A DNA stretch of 64,000 nt, from positions 682,001-746,000 of the forward strand of contig CATOTI010000001.1 in NCBI GenBank assembly GCA_951813295.1, given 5' to 3'. The translations under genes and the position numbers were made by a program. Under the pieces are notes generated by a model. It worked only from the letters and a program-made list of their open reading frames with translations. It was not told where the DNA came from and searched no databases. This DNA comes from an uncultured Pseudomonadales bacterium. GTDB taxonomy: Bacteria; Pseudomonadota; Gammaproteobacteria; Pseudomonadales; Azotimanducaceae. Position 1 is the stretch's first letter. Each line of letters begins with the position of its first letter. This document shows positions 1 through 9,137 of this stretch, piece by piece.

Positions 1-258
1 GTCTACGAGTCGAGTTTCAAACCCATGAAACACACGCTGAGCGGGCGCGACGAGCGCACCCTGATGAAGATTCTCGTCGACGGGGCGAGTGATCGTGTCG
101 TCGCCACACACATGTGTGGTCCGGACTCCGGCGAAATCATTCAGGGCCTGGCGGTGGCCATCACCGCCGGGGCGACCAAAGCGCAATTCGACGCCACCGT
201 CGCCATCCATCCAACCGCCGCCGAAGAGTTCGTCACGATGCGGGAGTCAGTTCGATGA
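1..258 (+). CDS. gor: Glutathione-disulfide reductase, C-terminal end (partial)
   Basis: Only the last 85 residues are present; the reading frame is open from base 1. They contain the dimer-interface signature of glutathione reductases, [15 protein letters not shown], then GPDAGEII-like [11 protein letters not shown] and the C-terminal [12 protein letters not shown] block. The His and Glu of HPTAAEE act as the acid/base pair at the glutathione site in this family. The cytosolic FAD enzyme reduces glutathione disulfide with NADPH. The stop overlaps the next start as ATGA, so the phosphatase downstream is probably co-translated. The family identity is secure. The redox-active disulfide lies outside the window. 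Confidence 0.9.
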   Translation, partial: VYESSFKPMKHTLSGRDERTLMKILVDGASDRVVATHMCGPDSGEIIQGLAVAITAGATKAQFDATVAIHPTAAEEFVTMRESVR

Positions 259-1640
259 GAGCACCATTTGTGACCAGCCTAGCGTCGCTCCTGGTCGCAG
301 CAACTGGCGCAGCGGGCGGGGCGGCCGACGGCCACGGCACACGCAACGTCATTCTCTTCGTCGGCGACGGCATGAGCGTCGCGACCGTCACGGCGGCTCG
401 GATTTTCGAAGGCCAGCAACGCGGCGAAACCGGCGAGGAGAACTACCTCGCGTTCGAGGAGTTCGAGCACGTCGCACTCGTCAAGACCTACAACACCGAC
501 ATGCAGGTACCCGACTCCGCCGGCACGATGACGGCGCTCGTCACCGGGGTTAAGACCCGAGCCGGCGTATTGAGCATCGGTCCCGACGCCGAACGCGGTG
601 TTTGCGGCGGCGAAGAGACCCATGTCGAGACGATCGCCGAGCAGGCCGAAGCGGCCGGTTTCAAGACGGGGATCATCTCGACGGCCCGGTTCACGCACGC
701 AACACCAGCCGCGCTCTATGCCCATTCGGCCGATCGAAATTGGGAGGCGACAACGCCCGATGAGGCGTGTGCCGACATCGCGCGACAGTTCGTCGAGTTT
801 ACGCCCGGTGACGGTATCGACGTGGCGTTCAGCGGCGGCCGGGCGATGTTTCTCCCGAACGCGGTGAACGACCCCGAATACACCTTCCGGAACGGCCAAC
901 GGATCGATGGACGGAACCTGATCGACGAATGGCTCTCAGCGCACTCCGATCGGCATTTTGTCTTCGACCAGGCCGGCTTCGATCAAATGCCGGCCAGCGG
1001 CCAACTACTCGGGCTCTTTGAACCGAGCCATATGCAATGGGAAGCCGATCGAAGCGGTGATCCCGGCGGTGAACCATCGCTCGCCGAGATGACGAAGCGT
1101 GCGATCGAACACCTCCGCAACGACCAGGGGTTCTTCTTGATGGTGGAATCCGGGCGGATCGATCATGCGCATCACGCGGGCAACGCGCACCGCGCTCTCG
1201 TCGACACCGTGGCCTACGCCGATGCGGTCGGAGCGGCAGTCGAAGCTACCGACCCCGCCGAGACGCTCATCGTCGTCACCGCGGATCACAGCCACACGAT
1301 GACAATCGCGGGCTACCCGGGGCGCGGCAATCCGATCCTCGGCTACGTCGCCGCGGGAGGCGAAACGCAGAAGGACGTGGCCGGCAACGTTTACACGACG
1401 CTCAGCTACGCCAACGGCCCGGGAGCAACCGACGCGGCGACAGCCGCCCGCGAGAAACTCTCACCCGATGATGTGGACTACATACAGGACGCGGCGGTGC
1501 CGATGTTCGTCGAAACGCACGGCGGTGATGACGTCGCGGCGTATGCGCACGGGATCGGCGCCGAAGGCATCCGCGGCGTGATGGATCAGAACGAGATCTA
1601 CGACGTCCTCGCGAATGCACTGTTCGGCGGTAGCAATTGA
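255..1640 (+). CDS. Alkaline phosphatase, PhoA superfamily, exported
   Basis: A 461-residue phosphomonoesterase. The N-terminus [22 protein letters not shown] is a Sec-type signal peptide, so the enzyme should act in the periplasm. Metal and catalytic motifs follow family order: [10 protein letters not shown] (first metal Asp), [13 protein letters not shown] (Ser nucleophile in DSAGT), [10 protein letters not shown] (metal Asp and His residues) and VVTADHSHT (metal Asp-His). Length matches the family. The ATG at 255 is chosen because it begins the signal peptide and overlaps the reductase stop by four bases; an in-frame opening further upstream has no leader character. It sits between gor and a sodium symporter. 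I saw no Pho box. Confidence 0.92.
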   Translation: MRAPFVTSLASLLVAATGAAGGAADGHGTRNVILFVGDGMSVATVTAARIFEGQQRGETGEENYLAFEEFEHVALVKTYNTDMQVPDSAGTMTALVTGVKTRAGVLSIGPDAERGVCGGEETHVETIAEQAEAAGFKTGIISTARFTHATPAALYAHSADRNWEATTPDEACADIARQFVEFTPGDGIDVAFSGGRAMFLPNAVNDPEYTFRNGQRIDGRNLIDEWLSAHSDRHFVFDQAGFDQMPASGQLLGLFEPSHMQWEADRSGDPGGEPSLAEMTKRAIEHLRNDQGFFLMVESGRIDHAHHAGNAHRALVDTVAYADAVGAAVEATDPAETLIVVTADHSHTMTIAGYPGRGNPILGYVAAGGETQKDVAGNVYTTLSYANGPGATDAATAAREKLSPDDVDYIQDAAVPMFVETHGGDDVAAYAHGIGAEGIRGVMDQNEIYDVLANALFGGSN

Positions 1641-3298
1641 TGGAAACACTGCGCGACATTCTCGACTTCATGGACGGCTACCTCGGTAGCGCGGCCTACT
1701 TTCCCATCGCACTGCTGCTCGTCGGCGTCTGGTTCACGTTTTATCTCGGCTTCCCGCAGGTCAGGTACTTCAAACGTGCCTTCGAGACGTTGCGCGGCAA
1801 GCACACGCGTAGCGACGCGGAAGGGGATACGACCCATTTCCAGGCACTCTCGACCGCGCTCTCGGGCACGATCGGTACCGGTAACATCGGCGGTGTCGCG
1901 TTTGCGATCTTCCTCGGCGGCCCCGCGGCGCTCTTCTGGATGTGGGCAACCGCGTTCGTCGGTATGACCACAAAATTCGTCGAAGTGACGATTTCGCACA
2001 AATACCGCGTCAAGGACTCGAACGGTCAGATGGCCGGCGGCCCCATGTATTTCATGGAGCACGGCATGAACGCGAAGTGGCTGGCCGTGTTCTTCGCGAT
2101 CGCCACCGTCATCAGTTCGCTCGGGTCCGGCAACCTGCCGCAGAGTAACAACATGGCAGCGGGGCTCGAGGCTTCGCTGGGCATTCCTCCATGGATCACA
2201 GGCGCGGTCCTGGCGGTCGTCCTCGGACTCGTGATCATCGGCGGGATCCGCCGAATCGCCGCCGTCGCGTCGCGCATCGTGCCGTTCATGGGCGTGCTCT
2301 ACGCGGTTGGCGCGCTAGCGGTGGTACTCGCCAACTACGAACAGATCATCCCGTCGTTTCTGACGATCTTCGCCGATGCATTCACCGGTAGCGCCGCGGT
2401 CGGTGGATTCCTCGGCGCGTCATTTGCCTACGCGTTCAACCGCGGCGTCAACCGAGGGCTCTTTTCGAACGAAGCAGGCCAGGGATCCGCGCCGATCGCA
2501 CACGCTTCGGCCAAGGGTGACGAGCCTGTCTCAGAAGGCATGGTGTCGATTCTCGAACCCTTCATCGACACGCTGGTGATCTGCACGTTGACGGGCCTCG
2601 TGATTCTCTCGAGCGGGGTGTGGTCGGAGAAGTTCGAAAACGAGTTCGAGAACTACTATCTCGAATTCGTGGCGGGTCAATACGACGACGACAATCCGGC
2701 GGATGTCGAAAAGCTGTTCGAGCACCTTGCCGGCGGTGCCGAATCCGATGTCAGGTCCGCCGACGGCACATATCGCGTGGTCAACGGCATCGTCGCCGGC
2801 GACATCACCGTGATCCACAACCGCTCGATCGCGGAAAACGTCGTGTTCTACGACGGCGACGAACGCTACACCGGCGATCTGGTACTCGACGATGGTCAAC
2901 TCGATTCGGATGTGACCATTCGTGGTGAATCGCTCCTGCACTCCGTTCCGCTGACGGCAGAGGCATTCAAACGCAGCTTCTTCGGCGATTTCGGCCAATA
3001 CGCGGTCACGATCGGCCTCGTGTTGTTTGCCTTCTCGACGGCACTCGCATGGTCGTACTACGGCGATCGGGCGATGGTGTACCTGTTCGGCATACGTTGG
3101 GTGATGCCCTACCGCGTGGTGTACGTCATCGGCTTCTTCCTCGCGACGATCGTCGACACGTCGCTGGTCTGGCTGATCTCGGCGGTGACGCTGGCGCTCA
3201 TGGCGCTGCCGAACCTGATCGGCATCGTCTGGATGAGCAGGGACATGAAGGAATCAGTCGACGACTATTGGCGCGATCAGAAGGAGCGCGACGACTAG
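1640..3298 (+). CDS. Sodium:amino acid symporter, AGCS (alanine/glycine) family, with soluble insert
   Basis: A 552-residue inner-membrane transporter. Family motifs are clear: [19 protein letters not shown] and [13 protein letters not shown] early, [11 protein letters not shown], then [20 protein letters not shown], the AGCS signature. About 10-11 hydrophobic helices are visible. The family normally runs 440-490 residues. Here an acidic hydrophilic stretch of roughly 110 residues (about 327-437, DNA near 2617-2950) splits the normally short loop between TGVW-like GVW and the [15 protein letters not shown] helix. It reads as a small globular or beta-rich domain of unknown role. The start ATG overlaps the phosphatase stop by one base. 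The stop overlaps the convergent peptidase gene by four bases. Confidence 0.9.
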   Translation: METLRDILDFMDGYLGSAAYFPIALLLVGVWFTFYLGFPQVRYFKRAFETLRGKHTRSDAEGDTTHFQALSTALSGTIGTGNIGGVAFAIFLGGPAALFWMWATAFVGMTTKFVEVTISHKYRVKDSNGQMAGGPMYFMEHGMNAKWLAVFFAIATVISSLGSGNLPQSNNMAAGLEASLGIPPWITGAVLAVVLGLVIIGGIRRIAAVASRIVPFMGVLYAVGALAVVLANYEQIIPSFLTIFADAFTGSAAVGGFLGASFAYAFNRGVNRGLFSNEAGQGSAPIAHASAKGDEPVSEGMVSILEPFIDTLVICTLTGLVILSSGVWSEKFENEFENYYLEFVAGQYDDDNPADVEKLFEHLAGGAESDVRSADGTYRVVNGIVAGDITVIHNRSIAENVVFYDGDERYTGDLVLDDGQLDSDVTIRGESLLHSVPLTAEAFKRSFFGDFGQYAVTIGLVLFAFSTALAWSYYGDRAMVYLFGIRWVMPYRVVYVIGFFLATIVDTSLVWLISAVTLALMALPNLIGIVWMSRDMKESVDDYWRDQKERDD

Positions 3299-5118
3299 CG
3301 CATGAGCTCACAGTTCATGCACATGGCGTACGTGTGCCGCGGATCTTCGAGTGCGGTGAGGCGCTCGAAGCGTTCGAGCCAATCGACCGCCATCGGCAAT
3401 AACGCGCGCGGCTTGATGATCTCGACGTCGAACAGCGAGAAGTTGTCGCTCATCTGTTGGATGAGGAGTTCACTGGGCGTCAGCGGTTCGGTGAGTTCCC
3501 GAACGTTGTAGCTCGCCATGCTCGCGAGATCGGCGGCGGCGGCGATGGCGTCGTCGAGGTAGCCGAGGCCGTCGACGAGACCGAGATCGAACGCCTGGGC
3601 GCCCGTCCAGATCCGACCCTGCGCCACTGCCTCCACAGCTTCAGGGGTCAGATCGCGCCCGCGCGCGACGGTGTTGACGAACCGACGGTAGGTGAGATCG
3701 GAACCCGTCTGCAGAATCGTGGCCATCCGGTCCGAGACGCCGCCGAACGGTTCAAGTTCGCCAACGAGCGGTCCGGCGACGACACCCTCCGTGTGGACGC
3801 CGATGTCGCTCAACGTCTCTTCGAAGGTCGGAATCATCGAGAAGACACCGATCGAACCAGTAATGGTCGAGGGCGCCGCCCAGATCTGATCTGCCGTGGC
3901 GGCGATCCAATAGCCACCCGACGCAGCAGTCGCACCCATCGAAACCACGACCGGCCGCCCGCTGTGCTGGAAGAGTTCGAGTTCGCGGCGAATCTGCTCG
4001 GAGGCAAACGCGCTGCCCCCAGGAGAGTCGAGTCGAACGACGAGCGCGCGCACGTCGTTGTCGTTGCGCGCCTGGCGAATCAAGCCCGAGACGTTGTTAG
4101 CGCCGATGATGCCGCGCGGCTGACGCCCCGGCAGGATCATCCCGCTCGTCGATATCACTCCAACGGTGTTCGGCATCGGTAGCTGCGGCAACGCATCGCC
4201 TAGATAGTCGGTGATCGTCACGTGCCGAAACGTCCCGTTTTCGGCACCGAGCGTCTCGATCAGGCGTGCTTCCACAGCGTCATACGTAAGCAACTGATCG
4301 ACGAGACCGTTCTCGAACGCGAACCGGGGCGTATCGCCCTCAAACTCGACGGCGGCCTCCTCGATCCTCTCGAAAAGCCCTTTGACAACTTCCTTGTCCA
4401 TCAAACGATTGGCGGCGACCCGGTCGACATAACGCCCCCAAAGCTCGTCCACCACTGCCTGATGTGATTCGCGGGTATCGTCCGACGGACCCGATTCTGT
4501 ATAGGGCTCGACAGCCGATTTGTAGCGGCCGGACCGAAAGACTCGGACGTTGATCCCGTAGCGGTCGAAAAAGTCGCCGAAGTAGGTGCCGATCAGGCCG
4601 TAGCCGGACGGCAGCACATCGCCATACGGATCGGCATAGATCTCGTCGGCGTAGCTGGCGAGGAGGTACTGATCGCGCCCAAAACCCGCACCGAACGCCG
4701 TGACGCGCTTACCGGACTGTCGGAAGCGATCGATGGCCTGACCAATCGCTTCGAGATGCACAGGGCTCGCGCCGAGAAGATTGGACGGATTGATCACGAG
4801 TTCCGCGATCCGGCTGTCACCAGATGCACGATCAATCGCTTCCAGAATGTCCGCGAGCCGCGTTTCGGCGCCGACGGGCAGGGCTCCTGAGAGCGCCATC
4901 AGCGGATCGACCTGGCTCCGGGTTTCGACGATCCGCGCCGGTGCGACATAGAGCGCCGACCCTTGAAGGACGGGTTTGCGATCCGAGGGCGAGAACATCG
5001 CGAGCGCAATCACGACCACGATGACCAATACGATCAGGTTACCGAGAGCGACACGCGCGAACGTGAAAGCACGGGCCAATGCACGGAAAAACTGGGCCAT
5101 ATTCGATCGAAACGACAT
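3295..5118 (-). CDS. sppA: Signal peptide peptidase SppA, 67K (two-domain) type
   Basis: A 607-residue membrane-anchored serine protease of family S49 that digests cleaved signal peptides from the periplasmic side. One N-terminal membrane segment ([18 protein letters not shown]) is followed by tandem S49 domains. The N-terminal half carries the general-base lysine in [14 protein letters not shown], matching E. coli YKSAVEP. The C-terminal half carries the serine in [15 protein letters not shown]. The frame is open further upstream to 5172, but MSFRSNMAQ at 5118 or MAQFFRAL at 5100 fits the family better. It is convergent with the AGCS symporter, stops overlapping as CTAG. A second S49 peptidase, SohB, lies at the other end of the window. 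Confidence 0.93.
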   Translation of the reverse strand: MSFRSNMAQFFRALARAFTFARVALGNLIVLVIVVVIALAMFSPSDRKPVLQGSALYVAPARIVETRSQVDPLMALSGALPVGAETRLADILEAIDRASGDSRIAELVINPSNLLGASPVHLEAIGQAIDRFRQSGKRVTAFGAGFGRDQYLLASYADEIYADPYGDVLPSGYGLIGTYFGDFFDRYGINVRVFRSGRYKSAVEPYTESGPSDDTRESHQAVVDELWGRYVDRVAANRLMDKEVVKGLFERIEEAAVEFEGDTPRFAFENGLVDQLLTYDAVEARLIETLGAENGTFRHVTITDYLGDALPQLPMPNTVGVISTSGMILPGRQPRGIIGANNVSGLIRQARNDNDVRALVVRLDSPGGSAFASEQIRRELELFQHSGRPVVVSMGATAASGGYWIAATADQIWAAPSTITGSIGVFSMIPTFEETLSDIGVHTEGVVAGPLVGELEPFGGVSDRMATILQTGSDLTYRRFVNTVARGRDLTPEAVEAVAQGRIWTGAQAFDLGLVDGLGYLDDAIAAAADLASMASYNVRELTEPLTPSELLIQQMSDNFSLFDVEIIKPRALLPMAVDWLERFERLTALEDPRHTYAMCMNCELMR

Positions 5119-5296
5119 ATTCGAGCGTGTCTTCGGCGGATATACGCGGTCCATTCTCGTGGGGGTACCCACAAAAAGGAACCCGACGCCCGACGCGGCT
5201 CGAAGACGCTCGCGTTAGTGAATCGACGCCTCGAGGTTTGCCGCAATCGCGCTCGGGCGTAGTCTCCAGCGAAACGAACGGCAAACGAGTTGAGCT

Positions 5297-6169
5297 ATGG
5301 AAGATTTCGTCGGCAAGACCGCCATCGTGACCGGCGGGGCAAGCGGGATCGGGTTCGGTCTCGCGGAACGGTTCGCCGAGGCACGCATGAACGTTGTGTT
5401 GGCCGATATCGAGGAAGACGCGCTCGAGCGTGCCGTCAAGACGCTGGAAGACCGGCAGGTTCCCGTACTCGGCGTCAAGACGAATACGATGATCCAGGCG
5501 TCGGTCAACGCCATGATCGACGAGGCCGTCGAACGGTTCGGCGCCGTCCACATCCTCTGCAACAACGCGGGTGTCGCCAGCACGAAGTCGAGCGGCCCCG
5601 TTTGGACCGTCCCGACACAGGATTGGGACTGGGTGATGGGCGTCAACTTCTACGGCGTACTCTACGGCGCGCAGGCGGTGATTCCACACATGCTCGAACA
5701 TGGCGAGCCGAGCCACATCGTCAATACCGCCTCACTCGCGGGCCTCATGCCAGGCGCTGGTACCTATGGTGTCTCGAAGCATGCCGTGCTCGCCCTCTCG
5801 GAATCGCTGGCCTCCGATCTCGCCGAGACGTCGATCAGCGTTTCGGTACTGTGCCCGGGCTTCGTTCGAACCAACATCGCCGCGGCGGAACGCAATCGGC
5901 CGGGTGATCTGAATGTCGCGGAAACCGAGACCCAAAACGAACTCGACGAGGCGGTCTTTACCGGGATGCTCGAACGGGGCATGGCGCCCCGTGACGTCGC
6001 TGACGTCGTCTTCGGCGCGATCGAACGAGATGACTTCTACGTCCTGCCGCACCCCGCGTGGGACGAGGTCGTGCGGTCGCGCTATGACGCGGTGCTCGCG
6101 CGAGGCAAAGTCGCGTCGGTCGACTTCGAGACGTTGATGGCACGTGCCGCCAAGGGCGAGCAGATCTAG
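5297..6169 (+). CDS. SDR-family NAD(P)-dependent oxidoreductase
   Basis: A 290-residue classical short-chain dehydrogenase. The nucleotide-binding TGGASGIGFGL is near residue 12, NNAG near 92, and the active-site YGVSKHAV with catalytic Tyr and Lys near 155-159, with Ser of NTASLAG upstream as the third member. The acidic ADIEED at the end of strand 2 favours NAD(H) over NADP(H). The substrate cannot be told from sequence. The C-terminal EVVRSRYDAVLARG region resembles uncharacterised SDRs found near acyl-CoA and steroid genes. The next gene starts 25 bases downstream, so the two may be co-transcribed. Confidence 0.9.
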   Translation: MEDFVGKTAIVTGGASGIGFGLAERFAEARMNVVLADIEEDALERAVKTLEDRQVPVLGVKTNTMIQASVNAMIDEAVERFGAVHILCNNAGVASTKSSGPVWTVPTQDWDWVMGVNFYGVLYGAQAVIPHMLEHGEPSHIVNTASLAGLMPGAGTYGVSKHAVLALSESLASDLAETSISVSVLCPGFVRTNIAAAERNRPGDLNVAETETQNELDEAVFTGMLERGMAPRDVADVVFGAIERDDFYVLPHPAWDEVVRSRYDAVLARGKVASVDFETLMARAAKGEQI

Positions 6170-6194
6170 CACAAGACGTCGAGAAGACAGCCCA

Positions 6195-7559
6195 ATGGCG
6201 CTCTGGGATTGGACCGAACTCTGTCATGCGCTGCGCTGTCCGCCGCGCCGCGGCCCGGACGTGGACGGCATTCAGTTCGACACGCGCAAACTCCAATCCG
6301 GCGAACTCTTCATCGCGTTGCCCGGTGATCCGGGGCCTCGATTCCACGCAGCGACCCTCTCCTCGCGTGATGGCCATGATTTTCTCGAAGCCGCATCGAA
6401 TGCGGATGCTGCCGGTGCGGTCGTCAATCGACCCGATGCGACGTCACTACCGACGTTGCGCGTGTCGACGTCGACGATCGATGCGTTCTGGCGAATCGCT
6501 TTGCACCGACGTCGGCAGATCCGAGGGCCGGTGATCGCCATCACGGGCAGCAGCGGCAAGACCACGATGACATCGTTCGTTTCGACCGTGCTCGGGCTCG
6601 AGACACCCGCCGGTAGCTTCAACAACTACATCGGCGTGCCGTACCGATTGGCCAACACGCCGCGAGGGCAGAGGGCGGTGGTGGTCGAAATCGGTATGAA
6701 CCATCCCGGCGAGATCGCGCCGCTTGCTCGGCTCGCCGCGCCGGACATCGCGGTCGTCCTGAACGTCTTGCCCGTTCACGCTGAAAACTTCGACTCGATC
6801 GACGGAATACGAGCTGAGAAATTCTCCATCGGGGAAGGTCTTTCGACCGACGGCGTCCTGGTCCACTCCGCATCCGAGGCACCTACAAACACGCGACGTA
6901 CCGTCACCTTCGGCAAGACGGACGCTGACGTTTCGCTCGTCGCCCTCGAAGGTGACCTCGCGGAGATCGACATCCTCGGCACCAGAAGGCGTCTGAAAGT
7001 GCCCGGTGGCGGCGAACACCGGGCGATGACCGTCGCGGCCACCGCAGCCGTCATCCAGGCGGCCGATCTCGATCTCGCCAGGCTCGATGCGCTCGAACTC
7101 GTCGAGGTACCTGCTGGGCGGGGACAGATCGCCCGCGTGGCCGGGATCGACATCATCGACGAGAGTTACAACGCCAATCCGACGAGCACGGCGGCGGCGC
7201 TGACGACTGTTTCGGCGATGCCGACGAGCGGGCGACGCATCGCCGTACTCGGCGAAATGCTCGAGCTGGGTGTGCAGTCGGCACGATTCCACGCGGAGCT
7301 TGGGCCGCTTTGTGACGACCTTGATGGCGTCGTCGGGGTCGGCGAAGGCATTCGGGATCTACTCGATGCGCTCCCAGCCTCAAAAGTCTGGGGCTACCAC
7401 CCGGATTCGAGCGATGTCTTGGATGGCCTCGTCGACAAGCTCGAGGCGAACGACCTCGTGCTTGTCAAAGGTTCGAACCGGGTCTTCTGGATCCACAACT
7501 TCGTGCCGCGGCTCAAAGAAGCCCTGATGACGAAATTCGCGCGCGAGCACATGAGCTGA
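6195..7559 (+). CDS. murF: MurF-type UDP-N-acetylmuramoyl-tripeptide--D-alanyl-D-alanine ligase
   Basis: A 454-residue Mur ligase. The P-loop ITGSSGKTT is near residue 117, then the MurF-typical NNYIGVPYRLANT, VVVEIGMNHPGEI, DESYNANPTS (YNANP is diagnostic) and LGEMLELG. The cytosolic enzyme adds D-Ala-D-Ala to the UDP-MurNAc tripeptide. The first ATG after the SDR stop (6195) begins MALWDWTELC, a typical MurF N-terminus; the frame is open earlier but overlaps the SDR gene. No murE, mraY or other cell-wall gene is adjacent, whereas murF normally lies in the dcw cluster. It may therefore be a relocated or second copy. The N-terminal domain looks diverged. Confidence 0.88.
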   Translation: MALWDWTELCHALRCPPRRGPDVDGIQFDTRKLQSGELFIALPGDPGPRFHAATLSSRDGHDFLEAASNADAAGAVVNRPDATSLPTLRVSTSTIDAFWRIALHRRRQIRGPVIAITGSSGKTTMTSFVSTVLGLETPAGSFNNYIGVPYRLANTPRGQRAVVVEIGMNHPGEIAPLARLAAPDIAVVLNVLPVHAENFDSIDGIRAEKFSIGEGLSTDGVLVHSASEAPTNTRRTVTFGKTDADVSLVALEGDLAEIDILGTRRRLKVPGGGEHRAMTVAATAAVIQAADLDLARLDALELVEVPAGRGQIARVAGIDIIDESYNANPTSTAAALTTVSAMPTSGRRIAVLGEMLELGVQSARFHAELGPLCDDLDGVVGVGEGIRDLLDALPASKVWGYHPDSSDVLDGLVDKLEANDLVLVKGSNRVFWIHNFVPRLKEALMTKFAREHMS

Positions 7560-7584
7560 AAAGCAATCGAGCCCGAGATCGCCC

Positions 7585-7593
7585 TGGTATGAT
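7585..7593 (+). promoter_or_regulatory. Putative extended -10 promoter element for moaA
   Basis: TGGTATGAT fits the extended -10 pattern TGnTATAAT with one mismatch. A weak -35-like AATCGA sits 17 bases upstream. The predicted start of transcription is about 7600, giving a leader of about 27 bases before the moaA ATG. It lies in the 67-base gap after murF. No expression evidence. Confidence 0.4.
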
Positions 7594-7626
7594 CCCGCCT
7601 CTTTTGCCCGACCCAGTAAGGTCTCA

Positions 7627-8592
7627 ATGATCGTCGATGTGCTCGGACGCCGTTTCCGCAATCTTCGCGTCAGCCTGACGGCAGCGTGCAACTACGCTTG
7701 TACGTACTGCGTGCCGGACGGCAAGCGCTTACAAGCCGCAGCGATGGAGCTTTCGAGTGACGAGATGGTGAAGGCGATTCGCCTGCTCATCGAGTCGGCC
7801 GGGATCGAGAAGCTTCGCATCACCGGCGGTGAGCCGCTGTTGTCGCCCAAATTCGACGAGGTCCTACCGCGCGTCATGGACCTCGGGCTCGACGACGTTT
7901 CGCTCACCACCAACGGCCAGCTCCTGCCGCGTAAGGCCGAACTCATCAAGGCATCCGGGCTGGAACGTATCAACGTGAGCCTCGACACGCTGGACGCTGA
8001 CCGCTTTCGCGCCATCGCCCGTAGCGGCGATCTGGCGACGGTGTTGCAAGGCATCGAATTAATGCTCGACGCGGGGCTCCGCGTGAAGGTCAACATGGTC
8101 CCGATCAAGACGGCCAACGTCGATCAGGTCCTCCCGATGCTCGAATACTGTCTCGATCGACGTATCGAACTGCGTTTCATCGAACTGATGAACATGGGTT
8201 ACTTGAAACACGACAACGCCTACACACGTGATTTCTTCGGCATGGAAGAAATCCTCGAGCTCATTGGTTCCTCGTACGAATACGCCCGAACGGACGCGCC
8301 GTTCGATTCGACCTCCGTGCGCTACGAGATCCCGGGACGCGGCGTATTCGGCATCATCGCGAACGAAAGCGAGCCATTCTGCGCTTCGTGTACCCGTCTC
8401 CGGCTGAGTTCGAACGGTTATCTTTACGGTTGCCTGTCGAACACGGCGCGTCACGACATCAAGGACGTCCTCGCCATGCCCGACGATCTCGCCCGAAAGG
8501 AACTCCAGGGCCGGCTCTTGAACGCATTGGGCGACAAACAGACGGCGTCGTTCACCGGTGAAACGACGGTCATGAAGTTCATCGGCGGCTAG
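7627..8592 (+). CDS. moaA: GTP 3',8-cyclase MoaA (radical SAM, molybdenum cofactor step 1)
   Basis: A 321-residue enzyme that, with MoaC, converts GTP to cyclic pyranopterin monophosphate. The radical-SAM cluster motif CNYACTYC is near residue 20, followed by the SAM-binding ITGGEPLL near 59 and TTNGQ. The second 4Fe-4S site is CASCTRLRLSSNGYLYGC, and the chain ends in the conserved GG tail (FIGG). Length is typical. An AAGG-containing ribosome site precedes the ATG. No other moa, moe or molybdoenzyme gene is in the window, so its partners are elsewhere. It is followed after four bases by the DUF1285 gene. Confidence 0.93.
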   Translation: MIVDVLGRRFRNLRVSLTAACNYACTYCVPDGKRLQAAAMELSSDEMVKAIRLLIESAGIEKLRITGGEPLLSPKFDEVLPRVMDLGLDDVSLTTNGQLLPRKAELIKASGLERINVSLDTLDADRFRAIARSGDLATVLQGIELMLDAGLRVKVNMVPIKTANVDQVLPMLEYCLDRRIELRFIELMNMGYLKHDNAYTRDFFGMEEILELIGSSYEYARTDAPFDSTSVRYEIPGRGVFGIIANESEPFCASCTRLRLSSNGYLYGCLSNTARHDIKDVLAMPDDLARKELQGRLLNALGDKQTASFTGETTVMKFIGG

Positions 8593-8596
8593 TCGC

Positions 8597-9130
8597 TTGA
8601 CGTCGCCGTTCGAAACGCTCCTCGCAACGGTCGAGGATCGAACATTACCGCCGGTCGCGACCTGGCAACCCGACCGAATCGGTTCGATCGACATCCGAAT
8701 CGCAACTTCCGGCGATTGGTATCACGACGGCCTGATCATCAAGCGGTTCTCGATCGCCAAGGTCTTCGCCACCATCCTTCGACGTGAAGGCGACGATTAT
8801 TTCCTCGTCACACCCGTCGAAAAGCTCAAGATCATCGTCGAAGACGCACCGTTCATCGCGACCGACTTCGAAGCGACCGGCACCGACCGCAAGGCACGGA
8901 TTGCCTTTGCGATCAACGTCGGTGACGTCGTCGTCGCGGACGACGACCACCCAATTCGCGTCGTCGAGACAGATGAGGGACCACGTCCTTACATTCACGT
9001 GCGCGACGGACTCGAAGCAAGGATCGTCCGGAGCGCGTTCTATCGGCTCGTCGACCTCGCGGAGGTCGACGATGCCGGCGTCGTGAGCGTCTGGAGCGCC
9101 GGTTCCCGGTTCACGCTCGGCAACGCCTGA
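8597..9130 (+). CDS. DUF1285 family protein
   Basis: A 177-residue soluble protein recognised from its core: SGDWYHDGLIIKRFSIAKVF, LVTPVEKLKIIVEDAPF and the C-terminal FYRLVDLAE. The family has a double-barrel fold and no established biochemical function. The start is TTG at 8597; there is no internal methionine to serve as an alternative, so a non-ATG start is forced. Four bases separate it from moaA, so co-transcription is likely, though no functional link is known. It is convergent with the ETF-QO gene, seven bases apart. Confidence 0.85.
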   Translation: MTSPFETLLATVEDRTLPPVATWQPDRIGSIDIRIATSGDWYHDGLIIKRFSIAKVFATILRREGDDYFLVTPVEKLKIIVEDAPFIATDFEATGTDRKARIAFAINVGDVVVADDDHPIRVVETDEGPRPYIHVRDGLEARIVRSAFYRLVDLAEVDDAGVVSVWSAGSRFTLGNA

Positions 9131-9137
9131 TCACGAG

